A stretch of DNA of 33,886 nucleotides from JANQJA01 sp040880285 (GCA_040880285.1 JBBDIT010000025.1:1-33886); one strand, 5' to 3'; positions 1 to 8,776 are shown, counted from the stretch's first letter. Numbers and translations are program-made. Notes: generated by a model not told the origin, from the letters alone.

Positions 1-7
1 AGTGCCG

Positions 8-490
8 TTACCTCTGGCGGAACAGGGGGGCGGGGCGGTCCACAGAAACCTGGTAGTTGTAGGTAAATCCCTCCAGACTTGCCAGCGCCTTTTCCGGATC
101 CTGGCCTTGCGCCAATTCAAACGCGTTGATACCGCAGCGTTGCATTTGCTCCATCTGGTCACGCCGTACATCACCGATTGCGCGCAATTCACCCTCATAA
201 CCAAATGTTCGCCGTAGAATCGTGGCACTTGAGAGCGATCGACCGTCATAGAAATTGGGAAAGTTGAGACCGATCACCGGTATTGAATTCACAAAGCCAG
301 CCAAAACCTCGACTTCCTCATCAGCATCCACCCAGACACCGACATCATTGCGCCCCTCCAGTTCCTCCTGGTGCTCAAGCCAGAAGGCAAGTGGTAACAG
401 CACATTGCTCGCCATCGTGTCTGCATCTTCAGCTGAAACCGCACTGAAAGGAGTTTCCGTAATGGATTTATCCTTGATGATCGTTGGCAC
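8..490 (-). CDS. DUF934 family protein, sulfite-reductase partner
   Basis: A 160-residue protein of the DUF934 family. The family is typically encoded directly after cysI-type sulfite reductases in Pseudomonas-like bacteria and is thought to help assimilatory sulfite reduction, but its biochemical role is not established. No signal peptide or membrane segment is visible. The start is a GTG whose G is the last base of the upstream reductase stop codon (TAG/GTG overlap of one base), which points to translational coupling. The gene looks complete, with its stop a few bases from the window edge. Family call is by overall resemblance and by neighbour. Confidence 0.85.
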   Translation of the reverse strand: MPTIIKDKSITETPFSAVSAEDADTMASNVLLPLAFWLEHQEELEGRNDVGVWVDADEEVEVLAGFVNSIPVIGLNFPNFYDGRSLSSATILRRTFGYEGELRAIGDVRRDQMEQMQRCGINAFELAQGQDPEKALASLEGFTYNYQVSVDRPAPLFRQR

Positions 491-2145
491 TATGATTTCT
501 CCGCGTAGACCCGGTCTTTGAACGGCTGGATACCCAGACGATTGAAGGTATCGACAAACTGTTCATCATCAGTTCGTTGTTCCACATACAGGTCAACGAT
601 CTTCTGTACAACTTCGGGAACCTCATGACGGGCAAAGGACGGGCCGAGGATTTGCGAGAGGGCCGAGTTATTGTACTGGGAGCCACCCACAGAAATCTGG
701 TACCACTCTTCACCTTTCTTGTCGACGCCAAGGATACCGATATTACCCACATGGTGATGCCCGCAAGCGTTCATGCAGCCGGAAATATTGATCGAAAAAT
801 CGCCCAGGTCATGCAGATAGTCGAGATCATCAAATTGCCGCTGTATGGATTCGGCTACCGGAATGGATTTCGCGTTTGCAAGTGAACAATAGTCACCACC
901 CGGGCAACAGATGATATCCGTCAGGAGGCCGAGGTTGGGCGTGGCCAAATCTGCAGCAATGAGTTCTTTCCACAACGAGTAAAGATCCTTTTTGCGTACA
1001 TCTGCGAGCGTGACATTCTGTTCATGGGTAACCCGTATTTCGCCAAAACTGTATTGCTCAGCGATATCGGCAATCGTGTCCAGTTGCTGGTCGGTGACGT
1101 CTCCCGGCGCTATGCCGGTTGCCTTGAGAGCAAGCGTGACAATCATGTATCCGGGTTTCTTATGGGGCCGGACATTACGTGACGTCCAGTTCCGGAAGGC
1201 GAAATTGTCAGACAATTGCTGCTCATATTCCGGGACCTCATCGCTGAGACGGTCATAGACGGGTTCCGGAAAATGAGCCTTGACGCGTTCGACTTCTTGC
1301 CCGGTCAAGGTCTCTGGACCATCCTTGACGTGTTGCCACTCTTGCTCAACCTTTTCTGCGAACACTTCCGGTGTCATGGCACGAACCAGAATCTTGATGC
1401 GTGCCTTGAACTTGTTATCGCGCCGGCCGTAACGGTTATAGACCCGCAATATAGCCTCAAGATAGGTCAGCAGGTGCTGTTTTGGCAGGTACGGCTTGAT
1501 CACGGGTCCTATGACGGGCGTACGGCCCAGGCCGCCACCGGCATGAATTTGGAAACCGACTTCGCCATTCTGTTCGACCAGGCGAACACCGATATCGTGA
1601 ACCTGTACAGCGGCCCGGTCTTCACGTGCACCAGTGACCGCGATTTTGAATTTACGCGGCAGCCAGTTGAATTCCGGATGGAACGTCGACCATTGGCGTA
1701 TTAATTCAGACCAGGGCCGGCTGTCTTCTATCTCATCCCTGGCTACACCGGCAAACTGATCGGACGTCACGTTTCGAATACAGTTACCGCTGGTCTGGAT
1801 TGCATGCATTTGTACGGACGCCAGTTCTTCAAGAATGTCCGGCACTTCCTCCAGCCTTGGCCAATTGAGCTGGATATTTTGTCGGGTAGTGAAGTGACAG
1901 TAACCCTTGTCGTAATAGCGTGTGATGTGCGCCAGCTTGCGAAGTTGAACTGAAGACAGCAGGCCATAAGGCACTGCAATGCGCAGCATCGGCGCGAGTC
2001 GCTGGATATAAAGGCCGTTTCTGAGCCGCAGATGCAGGAACTCCTCGTCAGTCAACTCGCCGGCGAGAAAACGTTCGGTCTGGTCGCGATACTGGGCAAC
2101 TCTCTCGTCGACCATGGTTTGGTCATATTGATCGTACTTGTACAT
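490..2145 (-). CDS. cysI: Assimilatory nitrite/sulfite reductase, hemoprotein type
   Basis: A 551-residue siroheme and [4Fe-4S] reductase that carries out the six-electron reduction of sulfite to sulfide (or nitrite to ammonia in close relatives). The cluster-binding cysteines are visible as CPGGDYC (C-x5-C) and SGCMNAC (C-x3-C) in the C-terminal half. The segment TTRQNIQLNW near the N-terminus matches the ferredoxin-like half that helps bind siroheme. Length is usual for the family. The next gene is DUF934, overlapping by one base, and that pairing favours sulfite over nitrite as substrate. No flavoprotein cysJ is adjacent, so electrons probably come from ferredoxin or an unlinked partner. 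Substrate choice is inference. Confidence 0.9.
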   Translation of the reverse strand: MYKYDQYDQTMVDERVAQYRDQTERFLAGELTDEEFLHLRLRNGLYIQRLAPMLRIAVPYGLLSSVQLRKLAHITRYYDKGYCHFTTRQNIQLNWPRLEEVPDILEELASVQMHAIQTSGNCIRNVTSDQFAGVARDEIEDSRPWSELIRQWSTFHPEFNWLPRKFKIAVTGAREDRAAVQVHDIGVRLVEQNGEVGFQIHAGGGLGRTPVIGPVIKPYLPKQHLLTYLEAILRVYNRYGRRDNKFKARIKILVRAMTPEVFAEKVEQEWQHVKDGPETLTGQEVERVKAHFPEPVYDRLSDEVPEYEQQLSDNFAFRNWTSRNVRPHKKPGYMIVTLALKATGIAPGDVTDQQLDTIADIAEQYSFGEIRVTHEQNVTLADVRKKDLYSLWKELIAADLATPNLGLLTDIICCPGGDYCSLANAKSIPVAESIQRQFDDLDYLHDLGDFSINISGCMNACGHHHVGNIGILGVDKKGEEWYQISVGGSQYNNSALSQILGPSFARHEVPEVVQKIVDLYVEQRTDDEQFVDTFNRLGIQPFKDRVYAEKS

Positions 2146-2351
2146 ATTCAGGATTTACAAAGTTATGGGTATTTGCGTCATTACTGGCAGCGCGTAACAT
2201 AACAGCTGGCTAAGTGCTGGAAAATGAACGAATTTCTATATCGTTATACTAATCAAACATAAATAAGGTTAATAATTGCGGGCGCAAATATAACAGATTC
2301 GAATGCCAAGCGAACTTGCCGCGTGGACTGGCACCGGTTGCGGTCGCCCCG

Positions 2352-2357
2352 TATAAT
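2352..2357 (+). promoter_or_regulatory. Perfect -10 hexamer ahead of small membrane protein
   Basis: TATAAT lies 51 bases before the ATG of the 43-residue protein and 16 bases before a 12-codon upstream ORF. The matching -35 position (about 2329-2334, TGGCAC) is poor, so this is only a candidate promoter. The rest of the intergenic space from 2146 is AT-rich and probably also holds the cysI promoter on the other strand; I cannot place that one with confidence. Confidence 0.35.
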
Positions 2358-2407
2358 CCCTGCGGATTTACAATGACAACATCTGGTATCGAATTGGTGG
2401 AAGCCGT

Positions 2408-2539
2408 ATGAACGAACAGGATAGACAAAGCACGGAAAGTCAGGCAACGTCAGAAGACAGCAAGGTCGATGCGATCGCGGCGGTCGCCCTGGTCCTGCTG
2501 GGGGCAGCATTCTGCCTGTACTGGGTCTCTGTGCAATAG
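2408..2539 (+). CDS. Small single-pass membrane protein (43 aa)
   Basis: A 43-residue ORF with a polar, acidic N-terminal half (many Gln, Ser, Glu and Asp) and one hydrophobic segment at about residues 22-41 that ends in an aromatic stretch (FCLYWVSVQ). This is the layout of a small inner-membrane protein. It faces the DUF2970 gene, itself a small membrane protein with an acidic N-terminus, across a 21-base gap. A 12-codon ORF at 2373-2411 overlaps its start codon by four bases (ATGA), which could couple translation. A TATAAT lies upstream. No family recognised; the call rests on hydrophobicity, promoter and absence of any competing gene. Confidence 0.45.
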   Translation: MNEQDRQSTESQATSEDSKVDAIAAVALVLLGAAFCLYWVSVQ

Positions 2540-2560
2540 CTTCCGTACGGACGACAAGTT

Positions 2561-2818
2561 CTAGGACACCACCAACATCACAATACCGACCAGCGTTAGC
2601 ACAAAAAGGGCGGTAAAGATCAACCCACCGAGAATATAGGGCAAGGGACTACCCTGGCTGAAGTCGCGTTGTCGGTTCTTGTCCGATTGAACCCCGAACG
2701 CGGCAGCAATCACACTGAAAGTAATGGCCCAGAAGCCTGGTTGATTGCGCTCAGTGGATTCCGCCTCATCAATGTCATTGCTATTGCTGTCGGGTTGATC
2801 CTGTCCTGTGTCTGCCAT
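2561..2818 (-). CDS. DUF2970 family small membrane protein
   Basis: An 85-residue protein with an acidic, disordered N-terminus of about 25 residues, then the DUF2970 core: a hydrophobic helix (FWAITFSVIAAAFGVQ), a polar turn with SDKNRQRDF, and a C-terminal transmembrane helix ending in VGIVMLVVS. The family is common in Gammaproteobacteria and has no assigned function. It lies 45 bases downstream of metH on the same strand, so it may be co-transcribed with it. Confidence 0.8.
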   Translation of the reverse strand: MADTGQDQPDSNSNDIDEAESTERNQPGFWAITFSVIAAAFGVQSDKNRQRDFSQGSPLPYILGGLIFTALFVLTLVGIVMLVVS

Positions 2819-2863
2819 CGTCGCGCCCGTACTGTCGAGACCTGCATTCTAGCATTGTCACGC

Positions 2864-5800
2864 TTACTTGTAGACGAGCACCGGCGTTAACCATCGCTCA
2901 ACAACAGACAGGTCCATGCCTTTACGCTGCGCGTAATCCTCAACCTGGTCCTTGTCGATTTTGCCAAGGCCGAAGTACCTCGCATCCGGATGCGAAAAGT
3001 AAAAGCCGCTGACGCTGGAAGCAGGTGACATCGCAAATGATTCGGTCAAGGCGACATTCGCAGTCGGGGTCGCATCCAGCAGACTGAACAGGGTTTCCTT
3101 CTCGGTATGGTCCGGGCATGCAGGGTAGCCAGGGGCCGGTCGGATACCCTGGTAGCGTTCCTTGATCAGTTCATCATTGGCGAGCTTCTCTTTTTCTGCG
3201 TAACCCCAGAATTCCTTCCGGACCCGCTCGTGCATTCGTTCCGCGAAGGCTTCAGCCAGACGGTCGGCAATGGCCTTGACCAGGATCGCATTGTAGTCGT
3301 CGTTGTTTGCTTCGTATTCGGCCGCGATCGCATCGACGCCAAGCCCGGCGGTCACAACAAAGCCGCCGATATAATCCTCGACCTTCGACTCAACCGGTGC
3401 AACATAGTCAGACAAGCAATAGTTGGGTTGTTCATTGGGCTTGTCGGTTTGCTGGCGCAGGTTGTGGACCCGGGTCAATTCTGTTTGCCGTGTCTCATCC
3501 TCCCAGATAATAATGTCGTCACCACAGCCATTGGCGGGCCAAAATCCGATGGTGGCGTTGGCTTGCAACTTGTTGTCCGTAATCAGTTTGTTGAGCATCG
3601 CCTGGGCATCGTTAAAGAGCGACCGGGCCGTTTCACCGACCACTTCATCATCCAGAATTTTCGGAAACTTGCCGGCCAACTCCCATGTGATGAAGAAAGG
3701 ATTCCAGTCAATGTAGTCCACCAGTTCTTTCACTGAATAACTCTTGAAGACTTTCGTGCCCAGGAATTTTGGCTTTGGCGGTGTGTAGTTGGCCCAGTCA
3801 CCTTCATATCGATTCCCCACTGCATCCTCATATCGCAGCACATTACCCTTGGGGCGGCGATTCTTGTTTCGCACCCGGACCTTTTCGTAATCCTCGTGTA
3901 TCTCTTTGACAAACGCTGGCTTTAACTCATCGCTCAGAAGGCGTGAGGCCACCCCCACCGCGCGGGAAGCATCGGCCACGTAGACGGTCGGTTCTGACTT
4001 GTAACAGGGTTCAATCTTGACCGACGTGTGGGCTTTGGAGGTAGTGGCGCCGCCAATCAATAGCGGCACATTGATCTGGCGCCGCTCCATTTCCGTGGCG
4101 ACATGCACCATTTCATCCAGCGAAGGAGTGATGAGGCCCGACAGGCCCACGATGTCGACACCTTCTTCCAGCGCGGTCTTTAAGATCTTGTCGCTGGGCA
4201 CCATCACGCCGAGGTCGATAACCTCGAAGTTGTTACATTGCAAAACGACACCGACGATATTCTTACCGATGTCGTGGACATCGCCTTTTACCGTGGCTAG
4301 CAGAATTTTTCCTTTCGGCTTGGAAGCTGCTGTCTTTCCCTTCTCTATATAGGGAATCAAATGGGCAACCGCCTGTTTCATGACTCGTGCACTTTTGACC
4401 ACCTGGGGCAGGAACATCTTACCGGCACCAAACAGGTCGCCGACGACATTCATACCGTCCATGAGCGGGCCCTCGATTACGTGAATCGGCTTTTCAGCTT
4501 GCAGCCTTGCTTCTTCGGTATCTTCGACCACATAAGTATTGATGCCTTTCACCAGCGCATGCGTCAGGCGTTCCTGCACCGTACTTTCGCGCCAGGACAG
4601 GTCTTCTTCCGCAGCTTTGCTGCCACGTCCAGCGTACTTTTCTGCAATTTCCAACAGACGCTCCGTGGCGTCATTCCTGCGATTCAGCACCACATCCTCA
4701 ACGCGTTCCTTTAATTCCGCGGGGATCTCCTCATAGATCGTAAGTTGGCCAGCGTTGACGATACCCATGCGTAGCCCGGCCTTGATAGCGTGGTACAGGA
4801 AGACCGCATGGATCGCCTCACGCACCGTATTGTTGCCCCGGAATGAAAAAGACACGTTGCTGATACCGCCTGAGACCAGGGCATGGGGCAGGTTGTCCCT
4901 GATGTATTCGCACGCGTTGATAAAATCCAATGCGTAATTGTTATGCTCTTCGATACCGGTTGCAATGGCAAAGACATTCGGATCAAAGATGATGTCTTCC
5001 GGCGGGAAGCCAACCTCGTTAACCAGAATGTCATAGGAACGCTTACAGATTTCCTGCTTGCGCTCCAGCGTGTCGGCCTGGCCGTCTTCATCGAATGCCA
5101 TCACAACGACTGCAGCGCCGTGCTTCAGGCAGATTCTGGCTTGTTCCCTGAACTCGGCCTCGCCTGCCTTCATGCTAATGGAATTGACAATAGATTTACC
5201 CTGCAGGCACTTGAGGCCGGCTTCGATGATTTCCCATTTGGAGGAGTCGACCATCACAGGGACACGACTGATGTCCGGTTCCGAGGCAATCAGGTTCAGG
5301 AATTTCACCATGGCTGCCTTTGAGTCCAACATTCCCTCATCCATGTTGACATCGATGACCTGCGCGCCACTGTTAACCTGTTGTTGCGCAACCGCCAGTG
5401 CTTCCTCGTAACTCTCCTCGCGTATCAGGCGCGCAAACCTGGCCGAGCCTGTCACGTTGGTTCGTTCACCGGCGTTTACAAACAATGAGTTCTCATCGAT
5501 ATTGAAGGGTTCAAGGCCGCTCAATCGGCACATTGTCGGCGTGTCAGGAATCTTGCGTGGCGCGCGGGACTCGACCAGCTCGGTAAACGCCCGGATGTGT
5601 TCCGGTGTGGTGCCGCAGCATCCGCCGATGATGTTTACGAGGCCGTTGTCCACATAGTCCTTCATACTATTGACCATCTGTTCAACCGTTTCATCGTACT
5701 CACCAAACTCGTTCGGGAGACCCCGGTTCGGATAGGAGCTGACGTAACAGTCCGCGATCCTGGAAATATCTTCCATATAGGGTCGCAGCTCATCGGCACC

Positions 5801-6553
5801 GAGCGCGCAGTTAAAGCCGATGGAAATGGGTTTGGCATGCTTCATGGAGGCCCAGAATGCTTCCACCGTCTGGCCTGACAAAAGGCGTCCGCTGGCATCG
5901 GTAATAGTACCGGAAATCATAATCGGCAATTCGGTATCCAGTTCCTCAAACACAGACAAGGTCGCGTAAATTGCTGCCTTGGCGTTCAGGACATCAAATA
6001 TCGTCTCGATGAGAATAATATCGGAGCCACCTTCCATCAGTCCGCGAACGCAGTCACTGTAGTCGGTGACCAGCTCGTCAAAGGTGACATTACGATATCC
6101 AGGGTCATTGACGTCTGGTGACAGGCTGGCCGCACGTGTGGTTGGCCCAATAGCGCCGGCGACAAACCTGGGTTTATCCGGTGTCTCGGTGGTCATCTCA
6201 TCGGCGGCTGCGCGGGCAATCCGTGAGGCCTCGCGATTAATTTCGCGTGCATAGTCGCCGGTGCTGTAGTCGTCCTGGGAAACCCGGTTGGCCGTAAACG
6301 TGTTGGTTTCAATGATGTCCGAACCCGCACGCAGGTATTTCATATGGATATCCTTGAGTGCCCGTGGTTGCGTCAGGGCAAGGAGTTCATTGTTACCCTT
6401 GAGGTCACTCGGATGATCGGCAAAACGTTCGCCCCGATAGTCGTCCTCGGTGAACTCGAGACCTTGAATCAGGGTGCCCATAGCCCCATCCATAACGAGG
6501 ATGCGTTTTTTTAACAATTCTCTGAACAGGCTTGTGCGGGAAGATTCCGTCAT
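2864..6553 (-). CDS. metH: Cobalamin-dependent methionine synthase
   Basis: A 1229-residue, full-length, four-module MetH, transferring the methyl group of 5-methyl-THF to homocysteine through methylcobalamin. Residues 1 to about 330 form the homocysteine module, with zinc ligands Cys249 and the pair Cys312-Cys313 (GGCCGTTPEH). About 350-620 is the pterin module (FVNAGERTNVTGS, QVIDVNMDEGML). About 660-880 binds B12, with DVHDIGKN at 758-765 giving the axial His760. About 890-1229 is the SAM reactivation domain, with RPAPGYPACPDH. Nothing is truncated. I see no SAM, SAH or cobalamin riboswitch in the 230 bases upstream. Confidence 0.98.
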   Translation of the reverse strand: MTESSRTSLFRELLKKRILVMDGAMGTLIQGLEFTEDDYRGERFADHPSDLKGNNELLALTQPRALKDIHMKYLRAGSDIIETNTFTANRVSQDDYSTGDYAREINREASRIARAAADEMTTETPDKPRFVAGAIGPTTRAASLSPDVNDPGYRNVTFDELVTDYSDCVRGLMEGGSDIILIETIFDVLNAKAAIYATLSVFEELDTELPIMISGTITDASGRLLSGQTVEAFWASMKHAKPISIGFNCALGADELRPYMEDISRIADCYVSSYPNRGLPNEFGEYDETVEQMVNSMKDYVDNGLVNIIGGCCGTTPEHIRAFTELVESRAPRKIPDTPTMCRLSGLEPFNIDENSLFVNAGERTNVTGSARFARLIREESYEEALAVAQQQVNSGAQVIDVNMDEGMLDSKAAMVKFLNLIASEPDISRVPVMVDSSKWEIIEAGLKCLQGKSIVNSISMKAGEAEFREQARICLKHGAAVVVMAFDEDGQADTLERKQEICKRSYDILVNEVGFPPEDIIFDPNVFAIATGIEEHNNYALDFINACEYIRDNLPHALVSGGISNVSFSFRGNNTVREAIHAVFLYHAIKAGLRMGIVNAGQLTIYEEIPAELKERVEDVVLNRRNDATERLLEIAEKYAGRGSKAAEEDLSWRESTVQERLTHALVKGINTYVVEDTEEARLQAEKPIHVIEGPLMDGMNVVGDLFGAGKMFLPQVVKSARVMKQAVAHLIPYIEKGKTAASKPKGKILLATVKGDVHDIGKNIVGVVLQCNNFEVIDLGVMVPSDKILKTALEEGVDIVGLSGLITPSLDEMVHVATEMERRQINVPLLIGGATTSKAHTSVKIEPCYKSEPTVYVADASRAVGVASRLLSDELKPAFVKEIHEDYEKVRVRNKNRRPKGNVLRYEDAVGNRYEGDWANYTPPKPKFLGTKVFKSYSVKELVDYIDWNPFFITWELAGKFPKILDDEVVGETARSLFNDAQAMLNKLITDNKLQANATIGFWPANGCGDDIIIWEDETRQTELTRVHNLRQQTDKPNEQPNYCLSDYVAPVESKVEDYIGGFVVTAGLGVDAIAAEYEANNDDYNAILVKAIADRLAEAFAERMHERVRKEFWGYAEKEKLANDELIKERYQGIRPAPGYPACPDHTEKETLFSLLDATPTANVALTESFAMSPASSVSGFYFSHPDARYFGLGKIDKDQVEDYAQRKGMDLSVVERWLTPVLVYK

Positions 6554-6785
6554 AGTTTTATTACATCTGGTGAAAGCGGCGTTATTCTACCAGTTGGCAA
6601 AGGCTCCCGATTTGAAGATCTTGCGGAAGGACTATGAATGTGACTCACGCTATTGAATCGATTCCGGTCGGTAAAAACCTTGTAAAAGCAGGGGCTTACA
6701 AAATTTTTCTGCTGCCTTTCATGGAAACGAATGAGCGCATCCAGTAAAATACGGGACAGGCATCAAGTAGGCACCCGGAACAGTC

Positions 6786-7367
6786 ATGGTTAATATTTCC
6801 CAACCCGCACAGGAATACCTCATCGAGTTGTTGTCCAGTCAGGACGACAAGAATGTCGGTATTCGAATATTCATTGCCGATCCTGGCACACCTATGGCAG
6901 AAACCTGCATTGCTTATTGTCGGCCTGGTGAAGAGCAGCCCACTGATGAGCGAGTCGAGTATGACGGTTTTGTTGCCTGGATTGATGAACACAGCAAGAC
7001 CTTCCTGATCGATGCAGAAGTCGACTACGCCAAAGACCGTATGGGTGGACAGCTGACCATCAAGGCGCCCAATGCGAAAGTCCCGACGGTTTCTGACGAC
7101 AGTCCTATCGAGGACAAAATCAACTACATCCTGCACAGCCAGATCAATCCCGGGCTTGCTTCACACGGCGGCATGGTGAATCTTGTTGAGGTTGTAAACG
7201 ACGAGGTCGCGGTGCTCCAGTTCGGCGGTGGGTGTCAGGGTTGCGGTATGGTAGACGTGACATTGAAAGACGGGGTCGAAAAAACCCTGTTGGAACAACT
7301 CCCGCAGCTAAAACGAGTCCGCGACGTGACCGATCATAGCCAGGATGAGAACGCCTATTATCGCTAG
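6786..7367 (+). CDS. nfuA: Fe-S biogenesis protein NfuA
   Basis: A 193-residue cytosolic Fe-S carrier that passes [4Fe-4S] clusters to client enzymes, especially under oxidative stress or iron limitation. Residues 1 to about 95 are a degenerate A-type (IscA-like) domain. Residues about 108-185 are the Nfu domain, with cluster ligands Cys150 and Cys153 in GGGCQGCGMVD. Length and order match E. coli NfuA. It is convergent with the DAHP synthase gene, with only about 25 bases between stop codons. Confidence 0.96.
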   Translation: MVNISQPAQEYLIELLSSQDDKNVGIRIFIADPGTPMAETCIAYCRPGEEQPTDERVEYDGFVAWIDEHSKTFLIDAEVDYAKDRMGGQLTIKAPNAKVPTVSDDSPIEDKINYILHSQINPGLASHGGMVNLVEVVNDEVAVLQFGGGCQGCGMVDVTLKDGVEKTLLEQLPQLKRVRDVTDHSQDENAYYR

Positions 7368-7391
7368 GCCTGTCATCGCCAGTCCTGTCGA

Positions 7392-8498
7392 TTAGGCACT
7401 TTTCTCCAGTACCTGATCCAGTGATGGCAACTCCCGGGTCGGCAATACGTCTTTGACCAGGGCGTGCAGGTCACGAATCATCTTCTCGGTAGTTTTCCAG
7501 TCGACACAGGCGTCGGTGATTGAGACACCGTACTTAAGTTGGGAGCGGTCATGGGGAATGGACTGATTGCCAGCTTCGATATTGCTCTCAACCATGAGGC
7601 CAATGATTGACTGGTTGCCGTCGATAATCTGGTGGGCAACATTGTCCATCACGAGTGGTTGCAATTCATGGTTCTTACTTGAATTCGCATGGCTACAATC
7701 CACCATAATATTGGCGGCAACGCCGTGCTTTAGTAATTCCTTCTCGCACAGGGCCACGTTGACTGAATCGTAATTGGTTTGGCCACCACCACCACGCAAT
7801 ACGATATGCGCATGGGCATTGCCACGGGTATGTATCACCGCAACCTGGCCTTCGTGGTTAATGCCAAGAAAGCGATGTGGTGCGGACACGGATTGGAGGG
7901 CGTTGATGGCTACTTCGAGGTTGCCATCAGTACCATTTTTGAACCCGACAGCGGATGAAAGACCACTGGCCATTTCACGATGGGTTTGTGACTCGGTAGT
8001 GCGAGCGCCGATGGCACTCCAGCAAATCATGTCTTGCAGGTATTGTGGCGATACCGGGTCCAGTGCCTCTGTTGACGTGGGTACACCCAGCTCAGCCAGG
8101 TCTACCAGCAGTTTACGCCCCAGTTTTAACCCCTCCACAATATTGAACGAGTCATTCAAATAAGGATCATTGATAAATCCTTTCCAACCGACGGTTGTAC
8201 GCGGCTTCTCAAAATAGACTCGCATGACCAGGTAAAGTGAATCTGACACTTCGTTCGCCAGTGCTTTTAATCGCCGCGCATAGTCCATGGCGGCGGCTGG
8301 ATCGTGAATGGAGCAGGGCCCTATGATGATCAAAAGGCGCTTGTCGATGCGCGAGAGAATATTGCGAATGGTAATCCGGGAATTGGATACGGTTGCAAGC
8401 GCGGCGTCGGAACAGGGTACCTGTTCCTTGAGCTCATTGGGTGTAATGAGTGTTTCTTCGCTTAACACGTTTAAGTCGTCCACTTTAACTTCAGTCAT
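7392..8498 (-). CDS. 3-deoxy-7-phosphoheptulonate (DAHP) synthase, type I
   Basis: A 368-residue enzyme that condenses phosphoenolpyruvate and erythrose 4-phosphate, the first step of the shikimate pathway. Conserved pieces are GPCSIHDP at 60-67 (metal ligand Cys62), EKPRTT at 97-102, GFKNGTDG at 185-192 and VDCSHANSSK at about 266-275. It belongs to the E. coli AroF/AroG/AroH group, but I cannot tell the feedback isotype from the protein alone. The ATG has a clear AGGGA ribosome site 8 bases upstream. Between promoter and start lies a leader with an aromatic-rich peptide gene and an intrinsic terminator, so expression probably follows Tyr/Phe/Trp supply. Confidence 0.96.
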   Translation of the reverse strand: MTEVKVDDLNVLSEETLITPNELKEQVPCSDAALATVSNSRITIRNILSRIDKRLLIIIGPCSIHDPAAAMDYARRLKALANEVSDSLYLVMRVYFEKPRTTVGWKGFINDPYLNDSFNIVEGLKLGRKLLVDLAELGVPTSTEALDPVSPQYLQDMICWSAIGARTTESQTHREMASGLSSAVGFKNGTDGNLEVAINALQSVSAPHRFLGINHEGQVAVIHTRGNAHAHIVLRGGGGQTNYDSVNVALCEKELLKHGVAANIMVDCSHANSSKNHELQPLVMDNVAHQIIDGNQSIIGLMVESNIEAGNQSIPHDRSQLKYGVSITDACVDWKTTEKMIRDLHALVKDVLPTRELPSLDQVLEKSA

Positions 8499-8551
8499 TG
8501 CTTTATCCCTGCCAGGGTCTCCTCTTCAGTGTATTCGTCGATTCAGGGGCG

Positions 8552-8590
8552 AAAAAAAACCCCGATGGACTCCGCCTGTCGGGGTTTTTT
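8552..8590 (-). terminator. Intrinsic terminator in DAHP synthase leader (probable attenuator)
   Basis: On the minus strand a CCCCGA/TCGGGG stem (8560-8565 with 8579-8584), extended by A/T pairs, is followed by eight U residues, ending about 50 bases before the DAHP synthase start. A 13-base loop separates the arms. Loop bases 8569-8577 can instead form nine pairs (one G-U) with 8596-8604, which would block the terminator. The 8596-8604 segment also takes part in an upstream hairpin with perfect arms at 8593-8600 and 8608-8615. These mutually exclusive pairings are what an attenuator needs. It could also simply end the adaptor transcript. Confidence 0.75.
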
Positions 8591-8632
8591 CCGGAAGGCG
8601 AAGTGACCGCCTTCCAATTCTGGACGCGCGAT

Positions 8633-8734
8633 CTATCTATCGACGAAATAGTAATAACCCGGCCAGGAATACTCGCACCGAAGGTGCGAAGTCAGGGCCG
8701 GGACGATAAATCGCTGCTGTAACCATGTGTTCAT
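8633..8734 (-). CDS. Aromatic-rich leader peptide of DAHP synthase
   Basis: A 33-codon ORF ending about 40 bases before the leader terminator. Its last third reads YSWPGYYYFVDR, with a Tyr-Tyr-Tyr-Phe run at residues 27-30 and Trp at 24; overall it has four Tyr, two Phe and two Trp. Such a run ahead of a terminator and an aromatic biosynthesis gene is the signature of ribosome-mediated attenuation. A long hairpin (8658-8664 with 8696-8702, inner stem 8673-8679 with 8683-8689) lies inside the coding part and stops just before the Tyr codons. There is no good Shine-Dalgarno site, and the predicted transcript start falls almost on the ATG, so initiation may be leaderless. The exact switching scheme is not resolved by eye. 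Confidence 0.7.
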   Translation of the reverse strand: MNTWLQQRFIVPALTSHLRCEYSWPGYYYFVDR

Positions 8735-8741
8735 GGGGACA

Positions 8742-8769
8742 ATAATAACGGGTCGAAGAGTTGATGCAA
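8742..8769 (-). promoter_or_regulatory. Promoter for DAHP synthase leader transcript
   Basis: On the minus strand TTGCAT (8769-8764) and TATTAT (8747-8742) are 16 bases apart, a fair sigma-70 match just after the adaptor stop codon. Initiation about seven bases downstream would fall at or next to the leader-peptide ATG. A short inverted repeat, CCATG-N4-CATGG, covers that start region (8723-8736). It matches no TyrR or TrpR operator I know. Confidence 0.5.
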
Positions 8770-8776
8770 GTCTTTT

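Noticed and set aside
2253..2510. 85-residue minus-strand ORF in the cysI upstream region
   Set aside because: Overlaps the promoter region and the small membrane protein; Pro/Arg/Cys-rich sequence with no domain pattern.
3107..3736. 209-residue plus-strand ORF inside metH
   Set aside because: Lies wholly antisense to a conserved part of metH; composition is that of a shadow frame.
6634..6747. 37-residue ORF just upstream of nfuA
   Set aside because: Has an AAGGA close to its ATG, but no recognisable feature; too short to support without conservation.
6554..6785. Riboswitch upstream of metH
   Set aside because: No SAM, SAH or cobalamin core motif found on the minus strand.
8552..8590. Terminator read only as the end of the adaptor transcript
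   Set aside because: Possible, but the aromatic leader ORF, the competing pairings and the lack of a clear promoter in the 52 bases downstream favour attenuation.
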